DNA of 64,000 bases from Trueperaceae bacterium. GTDB taxonomy: Bacteria > Deinococcota > Deinococci > Deinococcales > Trueperaceae. Positions 16,495-24,775 of the stretch are shown piece by piece (the first letter of the stretch is position 1; every line of letters starts with the position of its first letter). The DNA lies in NCBI GenBank assembly GCA_023954415.1, contig JAMLIB010000010.1, positions 62,001-126,000 of the forward strand. Reading direction: 5' to 3'. The notes under the pieces were generated by a model that searched no databases, was not told where the DNA came from, and was given only the letters and a program-made list of their open reading frames with translations. A program made the translations under genes and the position numbers.

Positions 16495-17208
16495 TCATGC
16501 CGCGTTCTCGAAGAAGATGGCGTTCTTTACATACGTTGGGTCTACGCCGTAATCCTCTGCGACCTGGCCCAAGGTTTCGCCGGCATCGACGCGAGCGACC
16601 ACTACCCGCGTCTTGATGCCCGTCCCATACAGTGTCGGGGAGCCGAAAGCAACCAGTGGGGACAGCGTGATCGGGTAGTTGCCGTCCACCGACTCCTCGC
16701 CCAAGAAAGTGGGGTGCAGACCGATAGGGAACTCCCGCTCCGACCAACTGACCCTCGGCATGAACCCCTGGACGATCTCCTGCATCGCTATCTGACCGCT
16801 GTGGGAGATGGCAACGAGGTCTCCAAGGTGCGTCAGTAGAACCGACTTTCCGAAGGTAGAGAGGTCGTGGGAGAGCAGAACCCTCTCAACGCCTAGGACG
16901 GTGGCCGAGTAGTCCACGGCCTGCCTGATCGCGTCCAGCGACACGCCGTGGAAGCTCCGTAACTGCTTGACGACGAAAAGCTCCACGAGATCGTTGAAGC
17001 TCAGTAGGCTACTCTTGACGGCTCTCAATACCGGCTCGTAGCCGTCACCGGCCCTGCCCTTCGTCCACCAGCGCGCGGTGCTTTCCGGTATACGCAGGTA
17101 CCGAGCGGCTGCTGCGATCGTGTACAGGGGCACATCACCCGGCTCCTGGCCACCGAAGAACGCTCCGCCGGCCTTCACTCGACTCCAGCCTTGGACATGT
17201 TGCGTCAC
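16495..17208 (-). CDS. vapB: VapB45-type antitoxin (DUF433 family)
   Basis: 237 residues from a GTG with GGGAGGT seven bases upstream. The N-terminal part holds a helix-turn-helix (YTIAAAARYLRIPESTARWW) and the C-terminus has the DUF433 block GTGIKTRVVVARVDAGETLG and VAEDYGVDPTYVKNAI. VapB45 of M. tuberculosis has the same architecture and nearly the same length (239 aa). It should bind DNA for autoregulation and neutralise the PIN-like protein encoded next. A TAGAAT box about 30 bases upstream is a plausible promoter. The island lies between housekeeping genes and is somewhat A+T-richer than they are, which suggests acquisition. Confidence 0.78.
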   Translation of the reverse strand: MTQHVQGWSRVKAGGAFFGGQEPGDVPLYTIAAAARYLRIPESTARWWTKGRAGDGYEPVLRAVKSSLLSFNDLVELFVVKQLRSFHGVSLDAIRQAVDYSATVLGVERVLLSHDLSTFGKSVLLTHLGDLVAISHSGQIAMQEIVQGFMPRVSWSEREFPIGLHPTFLGEESVDGNYPITLSPLVAFGSPTLYGTGIKTRVVVARVDAGETLGQVAEDYGVDPTYVKNAIFFENAA

Positions 17209-17313
17209 GTCGCACCTCCCGCCCCGGTCACAGCGATTCTAGGCTAACGAGCTAGATCAGACGCAAGCGGCCAAGACCCAGTCGACCTACGCCACCTGCC
17301 CGCCCGAACGGCT

Positions 17314-17319
17314 TACTAT
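17314..17319 (+). promoter_or_regulatory. -10 box (TACTAT) for the FbpABC-like operon
   Basis: TACTAT lies about 60 bases before the ATG of the binding-protein gene. That start has a strong AAGGAGG site, so this transcript has a conventional leader. Confidence 0.4.
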
Positions 17320-17381
17320 CGTGCAGGTGCGCCCGGCCGACCAGGCCGGCCCTAGCCGTCCGCGGCACAAGGAGGACCACC

Positions 17382-18449
17382 ATGCTGCGTGTAGCCCGAG
17401 AACCGAGACACCCAGACAACCCCGCCACGCGCGCATGTTCACGCCGCCCTGCGCGACGCGCCTCTGCCATCGCGCGCGCGCTCGTCGTCGTCGCTTCCTG
17501 CTTCCTGAGTGCCGCCCTCGCCCAAGGCGAGGTGCGCGTCTACTCCGTGATCAACGAGGACGACGTGAAGCTCCTCGCGGACATGTTCGAGGCCGAGACC
17601 GGCATCCACGTCACCTACCTGCGTGCCGCGACCGGCGAGCTCGTCAGCCGGGTGATCGCCGAGAAGGGCGCGCCGCAGGCCGACGTGCTCCTGGGCGGCC
17701 CCAGCTCGCAGCACATCGCCATCGCGGATACGGGCGCCCTCGCCCAGTACGCGCCGGCGGCCGCCGAGGCGCTGCCCGCTTACGCCGTCAGCCCGGAAGG
17801 GTACTGGACCGGCTTCTACCTGACCGCCCTCGGCATCGGCGTCAACGAGGAGCGCTTCCATCGGCTCTACCCCGGCAAGGCGTTCCCCGCCACCTGGGAC
17901 GACCTCCTCGATCCCGCGTTCAAGGGCGAGATCGTCATGACCGACCCCGTGGCGTCCTCGACCGCGTACCTCTTCGTCCAGACGCAGCTCCAGCGCCTCG
18001 GGTGGGACGCGGGTTGGGCCTACTTGGAGGCGCTCGCGCCCCTCGTCGGCCAGTTCCCCGCCAGCGGTGGGGCGCCGCCGCAGCTCGTCGGCACCGGCGA
18101 GTACGCCATCGGCGTCGCCTACACGCACGCGCTCGCGCGCTACCGTCACGACGGCTTCCCCGTCTCGACCATCGTGCCGCCCGCCACGGCGGGTGAGGTC
18201 GGCGCCGTCTCGATCATCGCGGGGGGCCCGAACCCGGACAACGCGCGGCGCTTCGTCGACTTCGTCCTCTCGGCGCAGGCGGAGGCGGCCTTCTCCGCGC
18301 AGTCGCTCACCACGCCCCTCAACCCCGAGGTGGCCCTGCCGGAGGGCGCCAACACTTTCGCCGAGTTCGACTTCATCGACTACGACGCCAAGTTGGCCGG
18401 CGACCAGCGCGACGAAGTCCTGCTGCGCTGGCAACAGGTGGTCCATTGA
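17382..18449 (+). CDS. ABC transporter substrate-binding protein, Fe(III)-type
   Basis: 355 residues with an N-terminal export signal (arginine-rich start, hydrophobic ALVVVASCFLSAALAQ to about residue 48) and the fold of family 1 extracellular binding proteins: VRVYSVINEDDVKLLADMFE, QADVLLGGPSSQ, YWTGFYLTALGIGVNE, FKGEIVMTDP and a C-terminal FVDFVLS. This matches the FbpA/AfuA ferric-iron group, but 2-aminoethylphosphonate and other binding proteins share these blocks. A strong AAGGAGG precedes the ATG. The permease gene starts inside the stop (TTGA), so the three transporter genes form one operon. Confidence 0.8.
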   Translation: MLRVAREPRHPDNPATRACSRRPARRASAIARALVVVASCFLSAALAQGEVRVYSVINEDDVKLLADMFEAETGIHVTYLRAATGELVSRVIAEKGAPQADVLLGGPSSQHIAIADTGALAQYAPAAAEALPAYAVSPEGYWTGFYLTALGIGVNEERFHRLYPGKAFPATWDDLLDPAFKGEIVMTDPVASSTAYLFVQTQLQRLGWDAGWAYLEALAPLVGQFPASGGAPPQLVGTGEYAIGVAYTHALARYRHDGFPVSTIVPPATAGEVGAVSIIAGGPNPDNARRFVDFVLSAQAEAAFSAQSLTTPLNPEVALPEGANTFAEFDFIDYDAKLAGDQRDEVLLRWQQVVH

Positions 18450-20104
18450 CGTACGGCATCCGGTCGCTGGGCCGGCTGTGGCGTTACGACCGGGGGCTGC
18501 TCCTGGCGTACGGCCTGGTGGCGGCGTTCCTGCTCGTCTTCGTGGTCGGGCCGCTCGTGCGGGTGGCGTTCGAGCCGACGTTCGCCGACTGGCGCCAGGT
18601 GTTCTCGACGCCGCGCTGGCGCGGCGCGAGCCTGAACACCCTCACGATGCTCGTCCTCTCGACGGTCTCGTCGCTGCTGGTCGGCACGCTCTACGCCTAC
18701 GCCGTCACGCGCGCGCGGGTGCCGGGCGCGGGCTTCTTCAGCGTCGTGCCCCTGTTCCTGCTGCTCACGCCGCCGTTCGTCGCCGGCCTCGCCTTCATCC
18801 TTCTCCTGGGCAGGCGCGGGCTGGTCACGTACCAACTGCTGGGGCTGGAGACGTCCATCTACGGCTGGCACGGCCTCTGGCTCGCCCAGACGCTCTCGTT
18901 CTTCCCCGTCGCCTACCTCGTGCTCCGCGGCGCCTTCGCCGCCATCGACCCGGGTCTGGAGCAGGCCGCCCGCGGGCTGGGCGCTAGCCGCGCCCAGGTC
19001 CTGCGCACCGTCACCTTGCCGCTCGCGACGCCCGGTCTGCTGGCGGCCGCGCTGTTCATCGCCATAGGGGTCCTCGGCGACTTCGGCAACCCCATGCTCG
19101 TCGGCGGCCGCTTCCAGGTCCTGGCGACGGCGGTGTACACGCAGCTCAGCGGCTGGGCGAGCTTCGGGACGAGCGCGGCCCTCGGGCTGCTGCTCCTGGT
19201 CCCCGCCGTCCTGCTCTTCGCCGCGCAGCAGTGGGTGCAGGGCGCCACCAGGGAGCGCTTCGCGACGGTCGGGGGGCGCGGGTCGTCGCTGCCGGCGCCG
19301 AGCGTCTCGCCGGCGTTGCGCTGGGGGCTCTTCGCCTTCTGCGTGCTCGTCACCCTGTTCGTGGCCGCCAGCCACGGCGTCGTGCTCATGGGCGCCTTCA
19401 CGCGCCTCTGGGGCGTCGACTTCGGCCTGACCTTCGAGCACGTCGCCTACGTCCTCGGTCAGTTCGGCGGGCTCGGCAACAGCCTTCGCTTCGCCGCCGC
19501 GGCGGCGCTCCTCTGCACGGTCGTGGCGGCCGTAGCGGCCTACCTCGTGCAGCGCGCCAAGGTGCCGCTGCGCCGCGGCCTCGACCTCGCCACGCTCCTG
19601 CCTGCCGCCATCCCGGGCACGCTGATGGGGGTGGCCTTCGTCCTCGCGTTCAACCAACCGACGTTCCGGCTGACGGGCACGGCCAGCATCATCGTCATCG
19701 CCATGGCCATCTCCTACCTGCCGGTCGGCTACCGGGTCTGCGCGGCCGCCATGGACCAGCTCAAGGCGAGCCTCGACGAGAGCGCCGCCAACCTGGGCGC
19801 CTCGAAGCTCCGCATCCTGGCGACGATCACGGCGCCGCTAGTGCGCCAGGCGCTCATGGCCGCCTTCGTGTTCTCGTTCGTGCGGGCCGTCGGGACGCTC
19901 AGCACCGTCATCTTCCTCGTCTCGTTCGACACGCCGCTCGCCTCCGTCGCCATCCTCAACCTGGCGGACCAGGGCAGGTGGGGGCGCGCGGCCGCGTTGG
20001 CGAGCGCCCTCGTGGCCGTGACCATGCTCTCCCTCGGTCTTCTCTACCTGCTCACGGGGCGCTCCCTCAAACCGCTGGCGGAGAGCGCGCATGCCGGCGC
20101 CTGA
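18446..20104 (+). CDS. ABC transporter permease, fused two-domain (FbpB-like)
   Basis: 552 residues from a TTG overlapping the previous stop. It contains two copies of the binding-protein-dependent permease domain in one chain (about twelve membrane segments). Each half carries an EAA loop: EQAARGLGASRAQVLRTVTL near residue 170 and ESAANLGASKLRILATITAP near 445. These loops contact the ATPase. A duplicated permease is usual in FbpB/SfuB iron importers. It moves the ligand delivered by the preceding binding protein through the cytoplasmic membrane. The ATPase gene begins 14 bases before its end. Confidence 0.87.
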   Translation: MTYGIRSLGRLWRYDRGLLLAYGLVAAFLLVFVVGPLVRVAFEPTFADWRQVFSTPRWRGASLNTLTMLVLSTVSSLLVGTLYAYAVTRARVPGAGFFSVVPLFLLLTPPFVAGLAFILLLGRRGLVTYQLLGLETSIYGWHGLWLAQTLSFFPVAYLVLRGAFAAIDPGLEQAARGLGASRAQVLRTVTLPLATPGLLAAALFIAIGVLGDFGNPMLVGGRFQVLATAVYTQLSGWASFGTSAALGLLLLVPAVLLFAAQQWVQGATRERFATVGGRGSSLPAPSVSPALRWGLFAFCVLVTLFVAASHGVVLMGAFTRLWGVDFGLTFEHVAYVLGQFGGLGNSLRFAAAAALLCTVVAAVAAYLVQRAKVPLRRGLDLATLLPAAIPGTLMGVAFVLAFNQPTFRLTGTASIIVIAMAISYLPVGYRVCAAAMDQLKASLDESAANLGASKLRILATITAPLVRQALMAAFVFSFVRAVGTLSTVIFLVSFDTPLASVAILNLADQGRWGRAAALASALVAVTMLSLGLLYLLTGRSLKPLAESAHAGA

Positions 20105-21305
20105 GGCCGGAGCTCTCGCCGGAACGCACGTCCGGCTCGTCGGCCTGCGCAAGGCCTTCGGCGCCGCGGTGGCGGTGGACGACTTCTCGCTCGACATCGG
20201 GCGCGGCACCTTCACGACCCTGCTCGGCCCGAGCGGCAGCGGCAAGACGACCGTGCTGCGCATGTTGGCCGGGTTCGTCGAGCCCGACGCGGGCAGCGTG
20301 GTCATCGGCGGGATGGACCAGACGGGCCGACCACCTAACCTGCGCGGGACCGGCATGGTCTTCCAGGACTACGCGCTCTTCCCGCACATGACCGTGCGGG
20401 CGAACGTCGAGTACGGGCTGCGCATGCAGCGCTTCGCCAAGGGCGCGAGGGCCGAGCGCGTCGAGCGCGCGCTGGAGCTCCTCGGTCTGCGCGGCCTGGC
20501 TGGGCGCTTCCCCCATGAGCTGTCCGGCGGGCAGCAGCAGCGCGTCGCGCTCGGCCGGGTCATCGTCCTGGAGCCGCAGGTCCTGCTCATGGACGAGCCC
20601 CTCTCCAACCTGGACGCCAAGCTGCGCGTGCGCCTGCGCGCCGAGCTCAAGTCGTTGCAGCGGCAGTTGGGCATCACGACCGTCTACGTCACGCACGACC
20701 AGGAGGAGGCGCTGTCCCTCTCCGACCAGGTCGTGGTGATCGACGGGGGGCGCATGCAGCAGGCCGGCGCGCCCGAGGACATCTACCGGCGGCCCGCCAA
20801 CCGCTTCGTCGCGGAGTTCGTCGGCCAGGCGAACGTGCTGCCCGTCGAGGTGTCCGCTGCCGCGAGCGGTCAGCGCCCCCTGGCGTCCGCCGGCGGCGCG
20901 GGGGCACTCTCCACGGCGCACGGGGGTCATGCGGCGACGGGTGGCGGCGTCATGACCACCGCCGCCGGGAGCCCGCTGGCGGTCCGTCTTCCCGACGAGC
21001 GGCGGCCGTCCGCCGGAGCACGCGGGGTCGCGATGGTGCGGCCGGAGCACGTGCGTTTGGCGCCACTCGGTCCCGCCGCGGCCGCCGGAACGGAAGACGG
21101 CTCCTGGCGTTGCCCCGCCAAGGTCGTGTCCCGCGGCTACTTCGGCGCGTACGCCAGGTACTGGCTCGAGCTCGACGGGGTGCCGGAGCCCTGGCTGGCC
21201 GACGTGCCCGTCTCCGAGTCGGGCGACGAGGCACGGCAGGCGCTCGCGCCCGGCACGGCCGCGACGGTCAGCGTTGGCGCCGGGGCCGCGTGCTGGCTGT
21301 GGTGA
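20091..21305 (+). CDS. ABC transporter ATP-binding protein (FbpC-like)
   Basis: 404 residues. Walker A GPSGSGKT, Q-loop in MVFQDYALFPHMTV, signature LSGGQQQRVALGR, Walker B VLLMDEPLSNLD and the switch His in VYVTHDQEEAL are all present, followed by a C-terminal TOBE-type regulatory domain. It energises the permease encoded just before. The C-terminal part has a low-complexity Gly/Ala-rich insertion around residues 265-300 before AMVRPEHVRLAPLG. The ATG lies inside the permease gene, so the two are translationally coupled. Confidence 0.88.
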   Translation: MPAPEAGALAGTHVRLVGLRKAFGAAVAVDDFSLDIGRGTFTTLLGPSGSGKTTVLRMLAGFVEPDAGSVVIGGMDQTGRPPNLRGTGMVFQDYALFPHMTVRANVEYGLRMQRFAKGARAERVERALELLGLRGLAGRFPHELSGGQQQRVALGRVIVLEPQVLLMDEPLSNLDAKLRVRLRAELKSLQRQLGITTVYVTHDQEEALSLSDQVVVIDGGRMQQAGAPEDIYRRPANRFVAEFVGQANVLPVEVSAAASGQRPLASAGGAGALSTAHGGHAATGGGVMTTAAGSPLAVRLPDERRPSAGARGVAMVRPEHVRLAPLGPAAAAGTEDGSWRCPAKVVSRGYFGAYARYWLELDGVPEPWLADVPVSESGDEARQALAPGTAATVSVGAGAACWLW

Positions 21306-21395
21306 CGGCCTGCGCCCGCCGTCCGGGCAGCGGTGGCGAGCGCCGCCGCGCCCTCACGGCAGGCGCTCGGCGGCATGCGAGCCTCGGCAAAGCGC

Positions 21396-22181
21396 TCACG
21401 TCTTGCGCAAGTACCACACCTGCTCGCTCGGCCAGTCGCGCGCCCAGGCGTCGCTGACGAAGAAGCGCTCCTCGCCCGTCACCACCCTCGGGCGCGGCTC
21501 CCTGAAGCCCTCGATCACGAAACCGACGTCCCCGAAGAGACCGATCCAGTCCTCGAACGTGAGGTTGAACTCGATCCCGCCGGGGTCGACGCTCACGTCC
21601 GTCCAGTCGAAGACGCGGGCGCCGAAGTAGGGGCGCACGAGCCGGTCGCCGAGGGCGCTGCCGTCCTCGGGGCTGAAGGCGGGAGTGAAGGGGTGGTTGC
21701 CGAGGAAGCGCAGGCGGCCGCCCGGTTTCAGGAGCCTATGCGCCTCTGGCAGCCACGCATGCGGGTCGCACCAGATGGCGGCGCCGTACTCGCTGATGGC
21801 GAAGTCGAACGCGGAGTCCGCGAACGGGGTGCGCTCCGCGTCGCCGAGCACGAACTCGATGCTCACGCCGTGCTCCGCCGCCAGTCGCCGCGCCGTGGCA
21901 AGCTGCTCCTCCGAGACGTCGATGCCCGTGACCCGTGCACCCCGCCGCGCCATCCAGGCCGACACGTAACCGGTCCCGCAACCTAGTTCCACGGCGCGCA
22001 TGCCCGTCATGTCGTCGGGCAGCATGCGCAAGTCGCTCTCGGGGACGCCCCAGACGCCCCAGCGCGGCTCGGACGCCACCCAGGCCCGCTCGCCTGCCGC
22101 CACCCAGTCGGGGGCGCGCTGGTTCCAGTACGCGCGGTTGGCGGCTACGTGTGCATCGCTCGGACGTTGGTCGTGGGCCAT
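21396..22181 (-). CDS. Class I SAM-dependent methyltransferase
   Basis: 261 residues from the ATG at 22181. A longer frame upstream would run over the pyrR leader and is rejected. Motif I is [19 protein letters not shown], followed by [16 protein letters not shown], the motif II region [20 protein letters not shown] and LKPGGRLRF, a standard Rossmann methyltransferase of the Methyltransf_11/25 group. Substrate unknown. TACCAT five bases before the ATG is a likely -10 box for a leaderless message. It is divergent from pyrR, with about 80 bases between start codons. Confidence 0.82.
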   Translation of the reverse strand: MAHDQRPSDAHVAANRAYWNQRAPDWVAAGERAWVASEPRWGVWGVPESDLRMLPDDMTGMRAVELGCGTGYVSAWMARRGARVTGIDVSEEQLATARRLAAEHGVSIEFVLGDAERTPFADSAFDFAISEYGAAIWCDPHAWLPEAHRLLKPGGRLRFLGNHPFTPAFSPEDGSALGDRLVRPYFGARVFDWTDVSVDPGGIEFNLTFEDWIGLFGDVGFVIEGFREPRPRVVTGEERFFVSDAWARDWPSEQVWYLRKT

Positions 22182-22210
22182 GAGCGATGGTACTCGGCGG
22201 CCCGCAGCGG

Positions 22211-22216
22211 TATGCT
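22211..22216 (+). promoter_or_regulatory. -10 box (TATGCT) of pyrRB
   Basis: TATGCT stands exactly 14 bases before the CCTTTAA that opens the PyrR element. The pyrC leader has the same box at the same distance, so both transcripts should begin at the edge of the element. Confidence 0.55.
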
Positions 22217-22224
22217 CCACCAGA

Positions 22225-22255
22225 CCTTTAATCCGGTCCAGCGAGGCCGGGAAGG
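22225..22255 (+). promoter_or_regulatory. PyrR-binding RNA element in pyrR leader
   Basis: The leader reads CCTTTAA, TCCGG, TCCAGCGAGG, CCGG, GAAGG. Outer CCUU/AAGG and inner CCGG/CCGG pairs enclose a loop close to the known PyrR recognition sequence UCCAGAGAGG of Bacillus pyr leaders. The 3' strand GAAGGAG is also the ribosome binding site of pyrR (ATG at 22263), so PyrR-UMP binding would hide it. No terminator is seen, which favours translational repression. Confidence 0.75.
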
Positions 22256-22262
22256 AGCGAGG

Positions 22263-22832
22263 ATGTCGGAACCGAGAGTGGAACACCCCAACCTGACCTT
22301 CAAGGCGACCCTCATGGGCGAGGTGGAGCTCGAGCGCGCGCTCAAGCGCATCGCGCACGAGGTCGTCGAGCGCAACAAGGGCGCGGAGCGCATCGCGCTC
22401 GTCGGCATCCATACGCGCGGCGTGCCCATCGCCGAGCGCCTCTCCGCTTACATCGCCGAGTACGAGGGCGTCACGCCGCCCTTCGGCAAGCTCGACATCA
22501 CCCTGTACCGCGACGACCTGACCGAGATCGCGCTGCAACCGATCGTCAGGAAGACCGAGGTCGACTTCGACGTGCACGGCATGCGCATCGTGCTCTGCGA
22601 CGACGTCCTGTTCACGGGCCGCACGGCCCGCGCCGCGCTGGACGCGCTCATCGACATGGGCAGGCCCGCGGCCATCCAGTACGCCGTGGTCGTGGACAGG
22701 GGTCACAGGGAGCTGCCGATCAGGGCGGACTACGTCGGCAAGAACGTGCCGACCTCCTCGTCGGAGGTCGTGCAGGTGAAGCTCGCGGAGGTCGATGGCG
22801 TGAACGCCGTCGAGCTCTGGGAGCGCGCGTGA
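22263..22832 (+). CDS. pyrR: PyrR bifunctional pyr regulator / uracil phosphoribosyltransferase
   Basis: 189 residues from an ATG eight bases after GAAGGAG. The phosphoribosyltransferase core is clear: [15 protein letters not shown], the PRPP-binding loop [38 protein letters not shown]. PyrR binds UMP and a hairpin in pyr mRNAs to reduce expression, and has weak uracil phosphoribosyltransferase activity. Both a target element in its own leader and a second one before pyrC are present in this window. pyrB starts in its stop codon (GTGA). Confidence 0.93.
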   Translation: MSEPRVEHPNLTFKATLMGEVELERALKRIAHEVVERNKGAERIALVGIHTRGVPIAERLSAYIAEYEGVTPPFGKLDITLYRDDLTEIALQPIVRKTEVDFDVHGMRIVLCDDVLFTGRTARAALDALIDMGRPAAIQYAVVVDRGHRELPIRADYVGKNVPTSSSEVVQVKLAEVDGVNAVELWERA

Positions 22833-23851
22833 CCGGCGCGACGACCGACCCAGCCGCCCTCCCCCGCCACCGCCACCTGCTCGACTTCGCCGCCTGGTCG
22901 GCGGCCGACGTGGTGGCGCTGCTCGGCCGGGCGGACGTCATGGCGCAGGTCCTGACGCGCACCATCAAGAAGGTCCCTGCGCTTCAGGGCTTCACTGTCG
23001 CCACGCTCTTCTTCGAGGACAGCACGCGCACCCGCCTGAGCTTCGAGCGCGCCGCGCGGGCGCAGAGCGCGGACGTCATCGGCTTCGCCGCCGGCAGCTC
23101 GTCGCTCAAGAAGGGCGAGAGCCTGCGCGACACCCTGCGCACCGTCGACCAGTTGCAGGTCGACCTCTACGTGGTGCGCCACCCCGCCGGGGGCGCCCCC
23201 TACCAGCTCGCGCGCTGGACCGACGCCGCCATCGTCAACGCCGGCGACGGCCGCCGCGCGCACCCTACCCAGGCGCTCCTGGACGCCTACACGATGCTGA
23301 AGCGCTTCGGCGCGAGCGGTGGGGGCAAGGGCGCCGAGGGAACCGGGCGTCGGGGCGCCGAAGGCGCGGACCCCGAGCGTCCGTTCGCCGGCAAGCGCCT
23401 CACGATCGTCGGCGACATCGACCACTCGCGCGTGGCGCGCTCCAACATCGAGCTCTTCACGAAGCTGGGTGGCGAGGTGGCGCTATGCGGCCCGGCCACG
23501 CTCGTTCCGGCGGAGTTCGGCGAGGTGCCGGGCGTGCACGTCGTGGCGCGACTCGAGGAGGCCGTCGAAGGGGCGCACGCCGTCATGGGGCTGCGCCTGC
23601 AGCAGGAGCGCATGAGCGCCGGGCTGCTCCCCTCTCTGAGCGAGTACGTCGCGCGCTACCAACTCACGGAGAAGGTGATGCGGCTCGCGTGCGAGGGCGC
23701 CATCCTCATGCACCCCGGGCCCCTGATCCGCGACGTGGAGATCGACAGCGCCTTGGCAGACGGGCCGCGCAGCGTCATCGAGGAGCAGGTGGCCAACGGC
23801 GTGCCCGTGCGCATGGCCGTGCTGTACACGCTCCTTGTCGGCAAGGGCTGA
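22829..23851 (+). CDS. pyrB: Aspartate carbamoyltransferase catalytic chain
   Basis: 340 residues from a GTG overlapping the pyrR stop. It carries the carbamoyl-phosphate motif [16 protein letters not shown], the moving loop [54 protein letters not shown] and [12 protein letters not shown]. It makes N-carbamoyl-aspartate, the first committed step of pyrimidine synthesis. About 22 Gly/Ala/Glu-rich residues are inserted between the two domains ([19 protein letters not shown]), a low-complexity expansion absent from standard enzymes. No pyrI is adjacent. Coupling to pyrR puts it under the same leader. Confidence 0.95.
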   Translation: MTGATTDPAALPRHRHLLDFAAWSAADVVALLGRADVMAQVLTRTIKKVPALQGFTVATLFFEDSTRTRLSFERAARAQSADVIGFAAGSSSLKKGESLRDTLRTVDQLQVDLYVVRHPAGGAPYQLARWTDAAIVNAGDGRRAHPTQALLDAYTMLKRFGASGGGKGAEGTGRRGAEGADPERPFAGKRLTIVGDIDHSRVARSNIELFTKLGGEVALCGPATLVPAEFGEVPGVHVVARLEEAVEGAHAVMGLRLQQERMSAGLLPSLSEYVARYQLTEKVMRLACEGAILMHPGPLIRDVEIDSALADGPRSVIEEQVANGVPVRMAVLYTLLVGKG

Positions 23852-24002
23852 TCGGACCCTGGGTCACGGCGCCGCCCTCGACTTCGCGTTCCGCTCCTGG
23901 CTGACGTCGGGCATGGGCGGCCGACCGGCCGACAGCATCGCCTCCGCCTTCACCCGACTGGAGAGGACGGTGGCCCACCGCATCCTCACCGCCGTGGGAT
24001 GA
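23835..24002 (+). CDS. Possible small protein overlapping the pyrB end
   Basis: A 55-codon frame (TTG at 23835, or ATG at 23913 for 29 residues) fills most of the gap between pyrB and the ABC ATPase gene. It reads GHGAALDFAFRSWLTSGMGG and then ADSIASAFTRLERTVAHRIL, an amphipathic-helix pattern with GC-rich third positions. No ribosome binding site or known family is seen. A GCCCGGG/CCCGGGC hairpin follows at about 24030-24050. It may be a real small gene, a remnant or chance. Confidence 0.22.
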   Translation: MSARADRTLGHGAALDFAFRSWLTSGMGGRPADSIASAFTRLERTVAHRILTAVG

Positions 24003-24073
24003 GCCGCCTCCCCCCCATCGTCCTCTAGCCGCCCGGGCCGCAGCCCGGGCAGAACCCGAAAGCGAGCGAGACC

Positions 24074-24775
24074 ATTCACATCCTGGAAGCACACGCCATC
24101 AAGAAGTCGTACGGCAGCGGGGAGAGCTACTTCGAGGCCCTCAAGGGCGTCTCGCTCTCCGTCGCCGCCGGCGAGTCCGTCGCCATCGTCGGGAAGAGCG
24201 GCTCGGGCAAGTCGACGCTCATGCACCTCCTCGCGCTCCTCGACACGCCGGACGACGGGCGGATCGTGGTGGAGGGCACCGACGCGCGCAGCCTCTCCGC
24301 CGCCGCGCTCAACAAGCTGCGCAACAGCGCCTTCGGCTTCGTCTTCCAACAGTTCTTCATGATCCCCAACGCGAGCGTGCTCGAGAACGTCGTGCTGCCC
24401 CTCAAGATCGCCGGCATGCCACGCGGCGAGCGCGCCGAGCGCGGCATGGACGTACTGCGGCAGGTCGAGATGGAGGACAAGGCCAGGAACCTGGCCACCG
24501 CGCTCTCCGGCGGCCAGAAGCAGCGCATGGTCATCGCCAGGGCGCTCGCCAACGAGCCGCGGATCATCTTCGCCGACGAGCCTACGGGGAACCTCGACAG
24601 CGCCACGGGCGCCGTCGTCGAGGACCTGCTCTTCGAGCTCAACGCGCGGCACGGGATCACGCTCGTCATCGTCACGCACGACGAGGAGCTGGCGGAGCGC
24701 TGCGACCGCCGCGTCTACCTCAAGGACGGCCTGATCGTCGATAGCGCCGCGACCGCGGTGGAGGCGCGCCGATGA
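24074..24775 (+). CDS. ABC transporter ATP-binding protein (LolD/MacB type)
   Basis: About 233 residues: ILEAHAIKKSYGSGESYFEA, Walker A GKSGSGKS, FGFVFQQFFMIPNASVLENV, signature ALSGGQKQRMVIARAL, Walker B RIIFADEPTGNLDS and the His of VTHDEELAER. This is the LolD/MacB/FtsE group that works with FtsX-like permeases on lipoprotein, drug or peptide export. The start is unusual: the frame opens after a TAG at 24026 and holds no ATG, GTG or TTG before conserved sequence, only ATT (24074) or CTG (24083). An ATG at 24221 would delete Walker A. The permease starts in its stop codon (ATGA). Confidence 0.85.
   Translation: MHILEAHAIKKSYGSGESYFEALKGVSLSVAAGESVAIVGKSGSGKSTLMHLLALLDTPDDGRIVVEGTDARSLSAAALNKLRNSAFGFVFQQFFMIPNASVLENVVLPLKIAGMPRGERAERGMDVLRQVEMEDKARNLATALSGGQKQRMVIARALANEPRIIFADEPTGNLDSATGAVVEDLLFELNARHGITLVIVTHDEELAERCDRRVYLKDGLIVDSAATAVEARR

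Noticed and set aside
22149-22262. N-terminal extension of PyrR from the ATG at 22149
   Set aside because: It would translate the promoter and PyrR element; the ATG at 22263 has the ribosome binding site and the family's usual start.
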